Below are positions 12,702-21,820 of a stretch of 21,820 bases of DNA, one piece after another. Both the position numbers and the translations under genes were made by a program. Origin of the DNA: an uncultured Oscillospiraceae bacterium (GTDB lineage Bacteria > Bacillota > Clostridia > Oscillospirales > Oscillospiraceae). The stretch covers positions 1 to 21,820 of the forward strand of contig CAKTMW010000028.1 of the NCBI GenBank assembly GCA_934574095.1, given 5' to 3'. Below the pieces are notes generated by a model. The model searched no databases. It was given only the letters and a program-made list of their open reading frames with translations, and was not told where the DNA came from. The number at the start of each line of letters is the position of its first letter. Position 1 is the stretch's first letter.

Positions 12702-13581
12702 TTTTCTCATCCAGGATCATATGCTCCAGCTTTCTGGCGGCCACGCTCAACGGCTGGCCCTTCCGCTTGATCAGCACCACCTGACGTTCCGGGATATGCT
12801 CCTTCAGGTCAATGCGGCAGACATGGCTTTCCGGCGTCAGAAACTCGTTGGGTACGAACCCGATGCCCAGATCGGCCTCCACCATCGGCAGGATCTGATC
12901 GGCGGTAAATGCCTCAATGGCCGGATGGAACGGAAGTCCGTGACCGGTGAAAAAGTCGGAATAGAACGCGAAAGACTTGGTATCCGGCCCCAGCGAGATG
13001 ATGGGATAGTCCAGCAGCTCCGAGAGCGCCACGGGCCTGTCGGTCAGCGCCGGAAAGGCGGAGGAACAGACGGCCACCTCCTGAATAGGGCGGATCACGG
13101 TCTCTGCCAGTGAGGCAGAGTGAACAGTGGGGGTGGTCACCACGGCAATGTCTGCCGCGCCGTCCTTCAGGGCAGCAATGGCCTGCGGCGTGGAGTGGTT
13201 GCTGATCCGGATATGGACGCCCGGATAGAGCAGGCGGTACTGCTTCAAAACAGGCAGCAGCAGACAGCGCAGCGCCACCTCGCTGGCGGCGATATAGACG
13301 GTGCCGGTCTGTAGATTTCTGGCCTCGGTAAGCTCTGCCTCGCCCGCCTCGATATGCTCGAAAGCGATGCGGACATGGGCATACAGCCGCTCACCCTCCG
13401 GCGTCAGCTTCATGCCCCGGTTCGTCCGGGAAAACAGCGGGCAGCCCAGCTCGCTCTCCAAATTGCGGATGGTGCGCGTCAGATTCGGCTGGTTGTTCAG
13501 CAGAAGCTTTGCCGCCTGTGACACATTGCCATACTTCGCCACATAGTAGAACACCCGGTAATAGTCATAGCTGATATACAT
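12691..13581 (-). CDS. LysR-family transcriptional regulator
   Basis: The 296-residue protein has the LysR winged helix at its N-terminus (YYVAKYGNVSQAAKLLLNNQ, then PNLTRTIRNLESELGCPLFSR, about 12-53) and a periplasmic-binding-protein-like effector domain (from about 90; GTVYIAASEVALRCLLLPVL, HIRISNHSTPQAIAALKDG, DIAVVTTP). I chose ATG 13581, preceded by GCGGAGGG, over a start 29 codons upstream without such a site. It is divergent from the aminotransferase gene across about 150 bp, the standard layout for a LysR activator controlling its neighbour. The effector is unknown; an amino acid or keto acid is a reasonable guess because of the neighbour. Confidence 0.9.
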   Translation of the reverse strand: MYISYDYYRVFYYVAKYGNVSQAAKLLLNNQPNLTRTIRNLESELGCPLFSRTNRGMKLTPEGERLYAHVRIAFEHIEAGEAELTEARNLQTGTVYIAASEVALRCLLLPVLKQYRLLYPGVHIRISNHSTPQAIAALKDGAADIAVVTTPTVHSASLAETVIRPIQEVAVCSSAFPALTDRPVALSELLDYPIISLGPDTKSFAFYSDFFTGHGLPFHPAIEAFTADQILPMVEADLGIGFVPNEFLTPESHVCRIDLKEHIPERQVVLIKRKGQPLSVAARKLEHMILDEKSGA

Positions 13582-13610
13582 ATGCCCTCCGCTTGGATAT
13601 GTCAATAAGA

Positions 13611-13623
13611 TATAATGGCCATA
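13611..13623. promoter_or_regulatory. Candidate LysR box (T-N11-A dyad)
   Basis: TATAATGGCCATA fits the LysR T-N11-A pattern with a perfect ATGGCCAT centre. It is placed between the lysR start and the aminotransferase promoter, upstream of the -35 element at 13636 as expected for activator binding. Confidence 0.45.
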
Positions 13624-13635
13624 TTCAACATACAT

Positions 13636-13664
13636 TTTACATATAGAAGCAATGCCAGTATAAT
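13636..13664 (+). promoter_or_regulatory. Promoter of the aminotransferase-yoaK-atp gene run
   Basis: TTTACA (13636-13641) and consensus TATAAT (13659-13664), 17 nt apart, about 65 nt before ATG 13729. No other clear promoter was found between here and the ATP synthase genes. Confidence 0.7.
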
Positions 13665-13728
13665 GCACCCGTTACAGGAAGTCAAGGGCGACGGCACGTC
13701 GCCTGAACAGAATAAGCGAGGTATCATT

Positions 13729-15009
13729 ATGGAGTACACATCAATGGATGGCGCGGCGCTGGCACGGGAGAAGGAGCAATGTCTGCGCCGGCTCAGAGAA
13801 TACGAAAAACGTGGCCTGACGCTGGATCTGTCGCGGGGCAAGCCTGCCGCGGAGCAGCTTGAGCTGTCGCTGAAGCTGCTGGATGAGCTGGATCACCGCA
13901 GCATTCTTGACAGCGAGAGCGGTCAGGACTGCCGCAACTACGGCGGCCTTGACGGTATCCCGGAGGCCAAGCGGCTGCTGGCACACATGATGGGGACCCA
14001 CGCCTCCCATACCATCGTGGGCGGCAACAGCAGCCTGACGCTGATGTATCAGATCATCAGCCACGGCATGACCGAGGGCATCTGCGGCGGCACACCGTGG
14101 CAGGAGGTGCCGGGACGTAAGTTCCTGTGTCCCGTGCCGGGCTATGACCGGCACTTTGCCATTACGGAGCATTTCGGCTTCCAGTTGATCCCGGTGCCGA
14201 TGGATGAAAACGGCCCGGATATGGCATTGGTGGAGCGTCTGGTGCAGGACGAGACGGTGAAGGGTATCTGGTGTGTGCCGAAATACCAGAATCCCACCGG
14301 GATCGTGTTCAGTGATGATGTGGTCAGACGCTTTGCCAACCTGCGGCCCGCAGCGGCAGATTTCCGCATCTTCTGGGATAACGCCTACTGCGTCCACTGC
14401 TTCGACGGGGAGTGCGACCAGATACCGGATATCATCGCGGAGTGTGAAAAGACCGGACATCCTGATCTGGTCTATGAGTTCTGCTCCACCAGCAAGGTCA
14501 CGTTCCCTGGCTCCGGTATTGCGGCGGTGGCGGCCAGCGCCGCGAACCTCATCGACATCAAGTCGTTTTTGCAGCTCTCCACCATTGGGCCGGATAAGCT
14601 GAACCAGCTGCGGCATGCGCGGTTCTTCAAGAATGACGCGGGGCTGCTGGCCCACATGAAAAAGCACGCCGCTATCCTGAAGCCCAAGTTCGACGCGGTG
14701 CTGGAGGTGCTGGACACGGAGCTGGGCGGCACAGGCGTCGCGCGGTGGACAACGCCAAAGGGTGGCTATTTCCTCTCCTTTGACACGCTGCCGGGCTGCG
14801 CCGCTGAGGTTGTGAAGCTGTGCGCCGCCAATGGCGTCAAGTTCACACCGGCAGGCGCGACCTATCCCTATGGCCGCGATCCGGAGGATCGGAACATCCG
14901 GCTGGCCCCCTCCTTTGCCACAGTAGAGGAGATCCGTGCCGCCGTCACGATACTGGCACTGTGTACCAAGCTCGTCAGCATTGAGAAGCTGGAAAAGGAG
15001 CGGAGTTGA
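13729..15009 (+). CDS. PLP-dependent aminotransferase (aspartate aminotransferase, MocR-like subgroup)
   Basis: The 426-residue enzyme fits the clostridial and actinobacterial aspartate-aminotransferase branch (Pfam Aminotran_MocR type) by phrases such as LDLSRGKPAAEQLELS, RNYGGLDGIPEAKRL, CPVPGYDRHFAITEHFG, KGIWCVPKYQNPTG, FWDNAYCVHCF and STSKVTFPGSG, where Lys256 should form the Schiff base with PLP. It likely exchanges amino groups between aspartate (or a similar amino acid) and 2-oxoglutarate; substrate is inferred from family. ATG 13729 follows GAGGT; earlier in-frame starts lie upstream of or within the promoter. The next gene starts 2 nt after the stop. The LysR gene is divergent and may regulate it. 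Confidence 0.9.
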   Translation: MEYTSMDGAALAREKEQCLRRLREYEKRGLTLDLSRGKPAAEQLELSLKLLDELDHRSILDSESGQDCRNYGGLDGIPEAKRLLAHMMGTHASHTIVGGNSSLTLMYQIISHGMTEGICGGTPWQEVPGRKFLCPVPGYDRHFAITEHFGFQLIPVPMDENGPDMALVERLVQDETVKGIWCVPKYQNPTGIVFSDDVVRRFANLRPAAADFRIFWDNAYCVHCFDGECDQIPDIIAECEKTGHPDLVYEFCSTSKVTFPGSGIAAVAASAANLIDIKSFLQLSTIGPDKLNQLRHARFFKNDAGLLAHMKKHAAILKPKFDAVLEVLDTELGGTGVARWTTPKGGYFLSFDTLPGCAAEVVKLCAANGVKFTPAGATYPYGRDPEDRNIRLAPSFATVEEIRAAVTILALCTKLVSIEKLEKERS

Positions 15010-15011
15010 CC

Positions 15012-15683
15012 ATGGAGCATGACGTCAGCTTTCACGGGCAGATATCGGACAGCTTTCGGGCGGCGATCTTTATCATTCTGTCCGGCGGCTTTCAGGACGC
15101 GTACACCTATTGCTGTCGGGGCGGCGTGTTTGCCAACGCCCAGACGGGCAACATCGTGCTGCTCAGTACGGCGCTGTTCCAGCGGGAGTGGCCGACGGCT
15201 CTGAAATATCTGATCCCCATCCTGTCCTTTATGATCGGTATTGCGGCGGCGGAGGTCGTCCATATCCGGCTGAAGCACTATGAAAAGATCCACTGGCGGC
15301 AGATCATCCTGCTGTGCGAGATCCTACTGCTGCTTGCGGTGGGCTTTATGCCCCAGCGTCTGGATGCACTGGCCAACGCACTGGTGTCCTTTGTCTGCGC
15401 CTTGCAGGTACAGACCTTCCACAAGGTGCGGGGCCACGCCTATGCCAGCACCATGTGCATCGGCAATATGCGCTCCGGAACGGAGGCGCTGTGCGCCTAC
15501 TTCCGGGAAAAGGACAAGGAAATTCTGTGGAAGGCGCTGACCTATTTCGGCGTGATCCTGGTGTTCGGCATCGGTGCGGGATTGGGCAGCGTTCTGGCCA
15601 CGGCGTTCGGCGACCGGGTGATCTGGGTCTGCTGCGTGTTGCTGTCGGTCAGCTTCGGCATGATGTTCGTGCCGGAAAAGTAA
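15012..15683 (+). CDS. YoaK-family (DUF1275) membrane protein
   Basis: The 223-residue protein has the DUF1275 hallmark near its N-terminus (FIILSGGFQDAYTYCCRGG, then VFANAQTGNIVLLSTALF) and about six hydrophobic segments, with the conserved middle part SFVCALQVQTFHKVRGHAYA and STMCIGNMRSGTEAL. The family is of unknown transport or membrane function. ATG 15012 with GGAG at 15002-15005 is favoured over a TTG at 15006. It starts 2 nt after the aminotransferase stop and ends 21 nt before the ATP synthase a gene, so it appears to be in the same transcription unit. Its link to either neighbour is not known. Confidence 0.88.
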   Translation: MEHDVSFHGQISDSFRAAIFIILSGGFQDAYTYCCRGGVFANAQTGNIVLLSTALFQREWPTALKYLIPILSFMIGIAAAEVVHIRLKHYEKIHWRQIILLCEILLLLAVGFMPQRLDALANALVSFVCALQVQTFHKVRGHAYASTMCIGNMRSGTEALCAYFREKDKEILWKALTYFGVILVFGIGAGLGSVLATAFGDRVIWVCCVLLSVSFGMMFVPEK

Positions 15684-15704
15684 TGGGATAAGGAAGTGAT
15701 GCGT

Positions 15705-16547
15705 ATGGAGAAAAAGAAACGGACTCGGTTTCTGGTGATCTGGGTGGGCTTGATCGTGCTGACACTGGCCGCCGCGCTGGCGGTGGGCGGCGGAGGTGAG
15801 TCGGTGTCCATCAAGGAGACGATGCGCGACGCGGTACTGCACGGTACCAACAGGATCAGCCTGCTGGGCTGGAAAGCGGTAGACCCGGCGTTTATTTCGG
15901 CGTTGATTGTATCAGGGGTATTGCTGCTGGCGGCGCTGCTTCTGCGGCTGCTGGTCATTCCCCGTTTCCGGATGGTACCGGGAAAATTACAGCTGGCACT
16001 GGAGGAGCTGGTGGGCTTCTTTGATAACCTTGCGAAGAGTAGCAGTCCCCACCGAAATACCTTCCTGGGCGCGTATGTGTTCGCGGCAGGCGTGTATATC
16101 TTCACAGGGACGCTGTTTGAGCTGTTCGGTATTCAGGCGGTAACGACGGGCGGCGTGTCTGTGTCACTGCCCGCGCCGCTGTCGGATATCAACGGTGCCA
16201 TCGCCCTTGGCTGCCTGTCCTACATTGTCATTATGTCCGGCGGCATCGCCGGAAACGGCGTCAAGGGAATCGGGCTGACGCTGAAGGATTTCTCGCTGCC
16301 CGTATCCATGAGCTTCCGTCTGTTCGGCGCGCTGCTGAGTGGACTGCTGGTGACGGAGTTGGTGTACTACTACATCCACCTGAGCTTCGTGCTGCCGGTG
16401 GCGGTGGGCGTGATGTTTACGCTGCTGCACGCACTGATCCAGACCTATGTATTGACGATGCTGACCGCTATGTTCTATGGCGAGGTCACGGAACCGGCCA
16501 AGCGGAAAACGAAAGAAAAAACAAAACTGCGGAGGAAAAGAACATGA
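15705..16547 (+). CDS. atpB: F-type ATP synthase subunit a
   Basis: Subunit a forms the ion half-channels against the c-ring. The 280-residue protein has about six membrane segments. The essential stator Arg is present in MSFRLFGALLSG (Arg205), followed by the last helix with LHALIQTYVLTMLTAMFYGE (Gln246). The usual RLFGN is RLFGA, and the position matching E. coli Glu219 is Leu214, so the channel lining differs from the textbook enzyme. The segment before (VPGKLQLALEELVGFFDNLA) is typical. ATG 15705 is spaced better from AAGGAAG than ATG 15699. The stop overlaps the c gene by 4 nt. No atpI precedes it. Confidence 0.92.
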   Translation: MEKKKRTRFLVIWVGLIVLTLAAALAVGGGGESVSIKETMRDAVLHGTNRISLLGWKAVDPAFISALIVSGVLLLAALLLRLLVIPRFRMVPGKLQLALEELVGFFDNLAKSSSPHRNTFLGAYVFAAGVYIFTGTLFELFGIQAVTTGGVSVSLPAPLSDINGAIALGCLSYIVIMSGGIAGNGVKGIGLTLKDFSLPVSMSFRLFGALLSGLLVTELVYYYIHLSFVLPVAVGVMFTLLHALIQTYVLTMLTAMFYGEVTEPAKRKTKEKTKLRRKRT

Positions 16548-16924
16548 AAACCATTTCTAAGAAAGTGATCGTTATGGCACTGGTGGCCGCGCTGATCTGC
16601 GCGCTCTGCACCGTGGCCGCCTTTGCCGCCACGTCCGATAACGCCGCTGCCAATACAGCGGCGGAAACCGCTCAGACCGCCACAGAGACGGCGGGCAGCG
16701 CCACCGGCAGCAAGGCCGTGGCCACCGCGGTCTGCGTGGGCCTTGCCTCCGCGGCTGCCGCCGTGGGCATGGGCCTTGCCATCGGCAAGTCGGCGGAGGG
16801 CATCTCCCGCCAGCCGGAGGCCGCCGGAAATATCCGTACCAGCCTGATGCTGGGCCTGGTGTTCATTGAAACGGTCGTCATTTACGCTTTGATCATTGCC
16901 ATTCTGGTCATCTTCGTGCTGTGA
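16544..16924 (+). CDS. atpE: F-type ATP synthase subunit c with N-terminal extension
   Basis: Subunit c is the two-helix hairpin that forms the rotor ring. The 126-residue product is about 40-50 residues longer than usual. Residues 1-29 look like a cleavable signal peptide (KK, hydrophobic core, AFA before ATSD), followed by an Ala/Thr-rich linker to about 57. The hairpin is then canonical: first helix with GLASAAAAVGMGLAIG, loop RQPEA (89-93), second helix with the ion-binding Glu109 in FIETVVIYAL. Thr110 and Tyr114 resemble Na-binding c subunits, but the key Gln of their first helix is Met76, so proton coupling seems more likely (inference). The ribosome site CGGAGG lies in the end of the a gene. 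Confidence 0.93.
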   Translation: MKTISKKVIVMALVAALICALCTVAAFAATSDNAAANTAAETAQTATETAGSATGSKAVATAVCVGLASAAAAVGMGLAIGKSAEGISRQPEAAGNIRTSLMLGLVFIETVVIYALIIAILVIFVL

Positions 16925-16938
16925 CGGGAGGTGTCGGT

Positions 16939-17421
16939 ATGGGTGTACCACTGAATATCGACTGGCAGCAGATATTGCTGCATCTCTTCAACTTCCTGCT
17001 CCTGTTCGGCGGACTGTACCTGCTGCTGTACCGGCCCGTAAAGGCGTTTATGGACAAGCGCACCGCCTACTACGAGGACATGGACGCGGAGGCCAAGCAG
17101 AAGCTGGCCGACGCGCAGAGCGAGGAAAAGCAGTACCGCGACCATCTGGCCAATGTAGAGAATGAGGCCGCCGCGCTGAAGCAGCAGGCCATGGAGTCCG
17201 CGCGGCAGGCGGCGGCAGAGCAGCTCCAACAGGCCAAAGAGGAGCGCCGCGCCATTCTGGACAGAGCACAGAAGGAGGCCGCGCAGGAGAAGGCCAGAGT
17301 GCTGGTCGAGGCCGGTACGGAGATCGACGTCCTTGTGGCGGAGGCGGTGGATAAGCTGCTGCCGCCCTCCGGGAAAGCGCCGCTGGACGATTTTCTGGAC
17401 AAGGTGGAGAAGGAGGACTGA
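16939..17421 (+). CDS. atpF: F-type ATP synthase subunit b
   Basis: Subunit b is the peripheral stalk, linking a to the top of F1. The 160-residue protein has one membrane helix (ILLHLFNFLLLFGGLYLLLY, about 12-31), the RPVKAFMDKR connector and a long charged coiled coil to about 130. Only one b-type gene is present, so a homodimer is expected. ATG 16939 follows GGGAGGT; a GTG at 16921 overlaps the c stop and is less likely. The C-terminal end would normally contact the delta C-terminal domain, which here appears to be fused to alpha, 3 nt downstream. Confidence 0.9.
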   Translation: MGVPLNIDWQQILLHLFNFLLLFGGLYLLLYRPVKAFMDKRTAYYEDMDAEAKQKLADAQSEEKQYRDHLANVENEAAALKQQAMESARQAAAEQLQQAKEERRAILDRAQKEAAQEKARVLVEAGTEIDVLVAEAVDKLLPPSGKAPLDDFLDKVEKED

Positions 17422-17424
17422 CGC

Positions 17425-19200
17425 ATGACGGAGCATGAGATCAGAAAAGTCGAGGTCGAAGCCTATCTTTACAGCGCCGAAGAGCCTTCTCAGGAGCAGC
17501 TGGAGCGTCTGCGGGCGTTTCTGGAAAAGAAGTATCAGAAAACCGTCGGCGTCGTGTGGCGGAAGGGCGCGAGCGTCCATGACGGCTTTCGCATTGAGGT
17601 AGGTACCTCTGTTTACCGCTGGCAGCTGGATCAGATCTACGACTGGAGCGCCGCGGGCAAGAGCCGCCAGCTGAAGGAGCAGGTATCCCAGGCCGTCCGT
17701 GGCCACGGCGACGTGATGCCGCTGGTGCGGCAGGCCATTCAGGGCTTCGCACCCGCGCCCCGTGCCGACGAGGTAGGCACCGTGCTGACGGTGGGCGACG
17801 GGATCGCCACAGTCAGCGGGCTTGCCGGGGCGGAATACGGCGAGATACTGCTGTTTGACGGCGGACTGAAGGGCATGATCCTTGATCTGCGGGAATCCGA
17901 GATCGGCTGCGTGATCTTCGGAGACGACAGCGAGATCGTGGAGGGCAGTATGGTGCGCCGCACCGGAAAGGTGGCGGGCACGCCGGTGGGCGAGGGCTTT
18001 CTGGGCCGTGTGATCAACGCGCTGGGCGAACCCATAGACGATGCCGGTGAGATCGCGGCGGAGGACTACTATCCGGTGGAGGCCCCGGCCCCAGGTATCA
18101 TTGACCGCCAGCCGGTGGATCAGCCGCTGGAGACGGGCATTCTGACCATCGACTCCATGTTCCCCATTGGCCGTGGTCAGCGTGAGCTGATCATCGGTGA
18201 CCGCCAGACGGGAAAGACCGCCATCGCACTGGACACCATCCTGAATCAGAAGGGGAAGAATATCGTCTGTATCTATGTGGCCATCGGACAGAAGGCGTCC
18301 TCTGTGGCACAGTTGGTGGAAACGCTGCGCCGCCGCGACGCCATGGACTATACCATCGTAATGGCCGCCACCGCCAGCGATTCTGCCACGCTGCAATATA
18401 TCGCGCCCTATGCCGGATGCGCGCTGGGCGAATACTTCATGCACCGTGGCAGGGATGTGCTGATCGTATACGACGACCTGTCCAAGCACGCCGTGGCCTA
18501 CCGCGCACTGAGTCTGCTGCTGGAGCGTTCCCCCGGTCGTGAGGCCTATCCCGGAGATGTGTTTTATCTGCACTCCCGGCTGCTGGAGCGGTCTGCCCAC
18601 CTGTCCGACGTGCTGGGCGGCGGCAGCATGACGGCGCTGCCCATTGTGGAGACGCAGGCGGGCGATGTGTCCGCCTATATCCCCACCAACATCATATCCA
18701 TCACGGATGGACAGATCTTTTTGGAGAGCAGTCTGTTCCACGCAGGGCAGCGCCCGGCAGTCAACGTGGGTCTGTCCGTATCCCGTGTGGGCGGCGCGGC
18801 ACAGACGCAGGCGATGAAAAAGGCCTCCGGTACGCTGCGCCTTGATCTGGCCCAGTACCGCGAGATGGAGGTGTTCATGCAGTTCTCCAGCGATCTGGAT
18901 GATGCCACCAAGCGGCAGCTGCACTACGGGCAGGGCCTGATGCGTCTGCTGCGGCAGGAGCAGTACCATCCCTACAGCCAGCACCAGCAGGTCATATTGC
19001 TGACGGCGGCGCTGGACCACGCCTTTGCGGATGTTCCCGTGGCGGATACCGCCAAGACCGCCCGTGTGCTGCTGGACATGGCAGAGACCACATTGCCGGA
19101 GCTTTGCCGGAAGATCGACCGCACCGGACAGGCATCGGGCGAAGATCGGAAAGCCATATTGGCGCTGGCGGCAAACCTGATGAAGCATCCGGAAAGCTGA
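17425..19200 (+). CDS. atpA: ATP synthase alpha subunit with fused delta/OSCP C-terminal-like domain
   Basis: Residues from about 114 on are a complete alpha subunit: VGDGIATVSGL, GRGQRELIIGDRQTGKT (Walker A at 258-265), CIYVAIGQKASSVA, YDDLSKHAVAYRALSLLLERSPGR and SVSRVGGAAQ, which carries the arginine-finger region. The first ~110 residues are not normal alpha. VEAYLYSAEEPSQEQLERLR, then AFLEKKYQKTVGVVWRKGAS and HDGFRIEVGTSVYRWQLDQI align without gaps, by eye, with the C-terminal domain of E. coli delta (from about [20 protein letters not shown] through its GVIIRAGDMVIDGSVRGRL). The Walker A motif is shifted about 89 residues from its E. coli position. No separate delta gene lies between b and alpha, its usual place. 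A good GGAGG precedes ATG 17425. Confidence 0.9.
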   Translation: MTEHEIRKVEVEAYLYSAEEPSQEQLERLRAFLEKKYQKTVGVVWRKGASVHDGFRIEVGTSVYRWQLDQIYDWSAAGKSRQLKEQVSQAVRGHGDVMPLVRQAIQGFAPAPRADEVGTVLTVGDGIATVSGLAGAEYGEILLFDGGLKGMILDLRESEIGCVIFGDDSEIVEGSMVRRTGKVAGTPVGEGFLGRVINALGEPIDDAGEIAAEDYYPVEAPAPGIIDRQPVDQPLETGILTIDSMFPIGRGQRELIIGDRQTGKTAIALDTILNQKGKNIVCIYVAIGQKASSVAQLVETLRRRDAMDYTIVMAATASDSATLQYIAPYAGCALGEYFMHRGRDVLIVYDDLSKHAVAYRALSLLLERSPGREAYPGDVFYLHSRLLERSAHLSDVLGGGSMTALPIVETQAGDVSAYIPTNIISITDGQIFLESSLFHAGQRPAVNVGLSVSRVGGAAQTQAMKKASGTLRLDLAQYREMEVFMQFSSDLDDATKRQLHYGQGLMRLLRQEQYHPYSQHQQVILLTAALDHAFADVPVADTAKTARVLLDMAETTLPELCRKIDRTGQASGEDRKAILALAANLMKHPES

Positions 19201-19210
19201 GGCGGGCGGT

Positions 19211-21820
<2,610 letters not shown>

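Noticed and set aside
13741..14667. A 308-codon minus-strand frame antisense to the aminotransferase
   Set aside because: Shadow of a strongly conserved enzyme gene; no motif and skewed composition.

Overview
The window looks like chromosome of a moderately GC-rich gut-type Clostridia (Oscillospiraceae-like). The signs are Firmicutes-style GGAGG ribosome sites, a class B sortase, MobP3-type relaxase, VirD4 and DUF3991/Toprim genes of clostridial integrative conjugative elements (ICEs), and a clostridial-looking F-type ATP synthase. This assignment is inference from gene content; no rRNA or other taxonomic marker is present.

Positions 1 to about 12,300 are a worn mosaic of mobile-element modules. 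In order they are: the 3' end of a sortase B gene; the last ~120 codons of a large serine recombinase; the C-terminal part of a relaxase lacking its catalytic half; a VbhA/Fic toxin-antitoxin pair; a DUF3991/Toprim protein; a convergent MntA/HepT (minimal nucleotidyltransferase/HEPN) pair; a VirD4 coupling protein overlapping a small winged-helix gene; an XRE regulator divergent from a SLOG/YpsA-like gene; a small ICE-type protein; an HNH-repeat protein; a tyrosine integrase; a HipBA-like pair; and an orphan 100-aa gene. The VirB4/VirB6 secretion genes expected after virD4 are absent, so the island is unlikely to transfer by itself. Three different toxin-antitoxin chemistries (AMP-transferase Fic, HEPN RNase, HipA kinase) sit within about 10 kb.

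The integrase is flanked by a perfect 26-bp inverted repeat (8641-8666 and 10032-10057). Each copy is built like a tyrosine-recombinase core site: 10-bp near-palindromic arms around a 7-bp spacer. This predicts an invertible segment of about 1.4 kb carrying its own recombinase.

From about 12,400 the sequence looks like resident chromosome. A gene ghost with strong terminators is followed by a LysR regulator divergent from a plus-strand run: aminotransferase, YoaK-like membrane protein, then F-type ATP synthase subunits a, c, b, alpha, gamma, beta and epsilon (cut by the window edge). These genes abut or overlap (4-nt overlaps at a/c, gamma/beta and beta/epsilon; 2 nt and 21 nt around yoaK), so they may share one transcript. 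No free delta subunit exists. The delta position is taken by an alpha subunit with an N-terminal extension of about 90 residues that aligns by eye with the C-terminal domain of delta/OSCP. This delta-alpha fusion and the predicted integrase inversion cassette are the two most notable observations.
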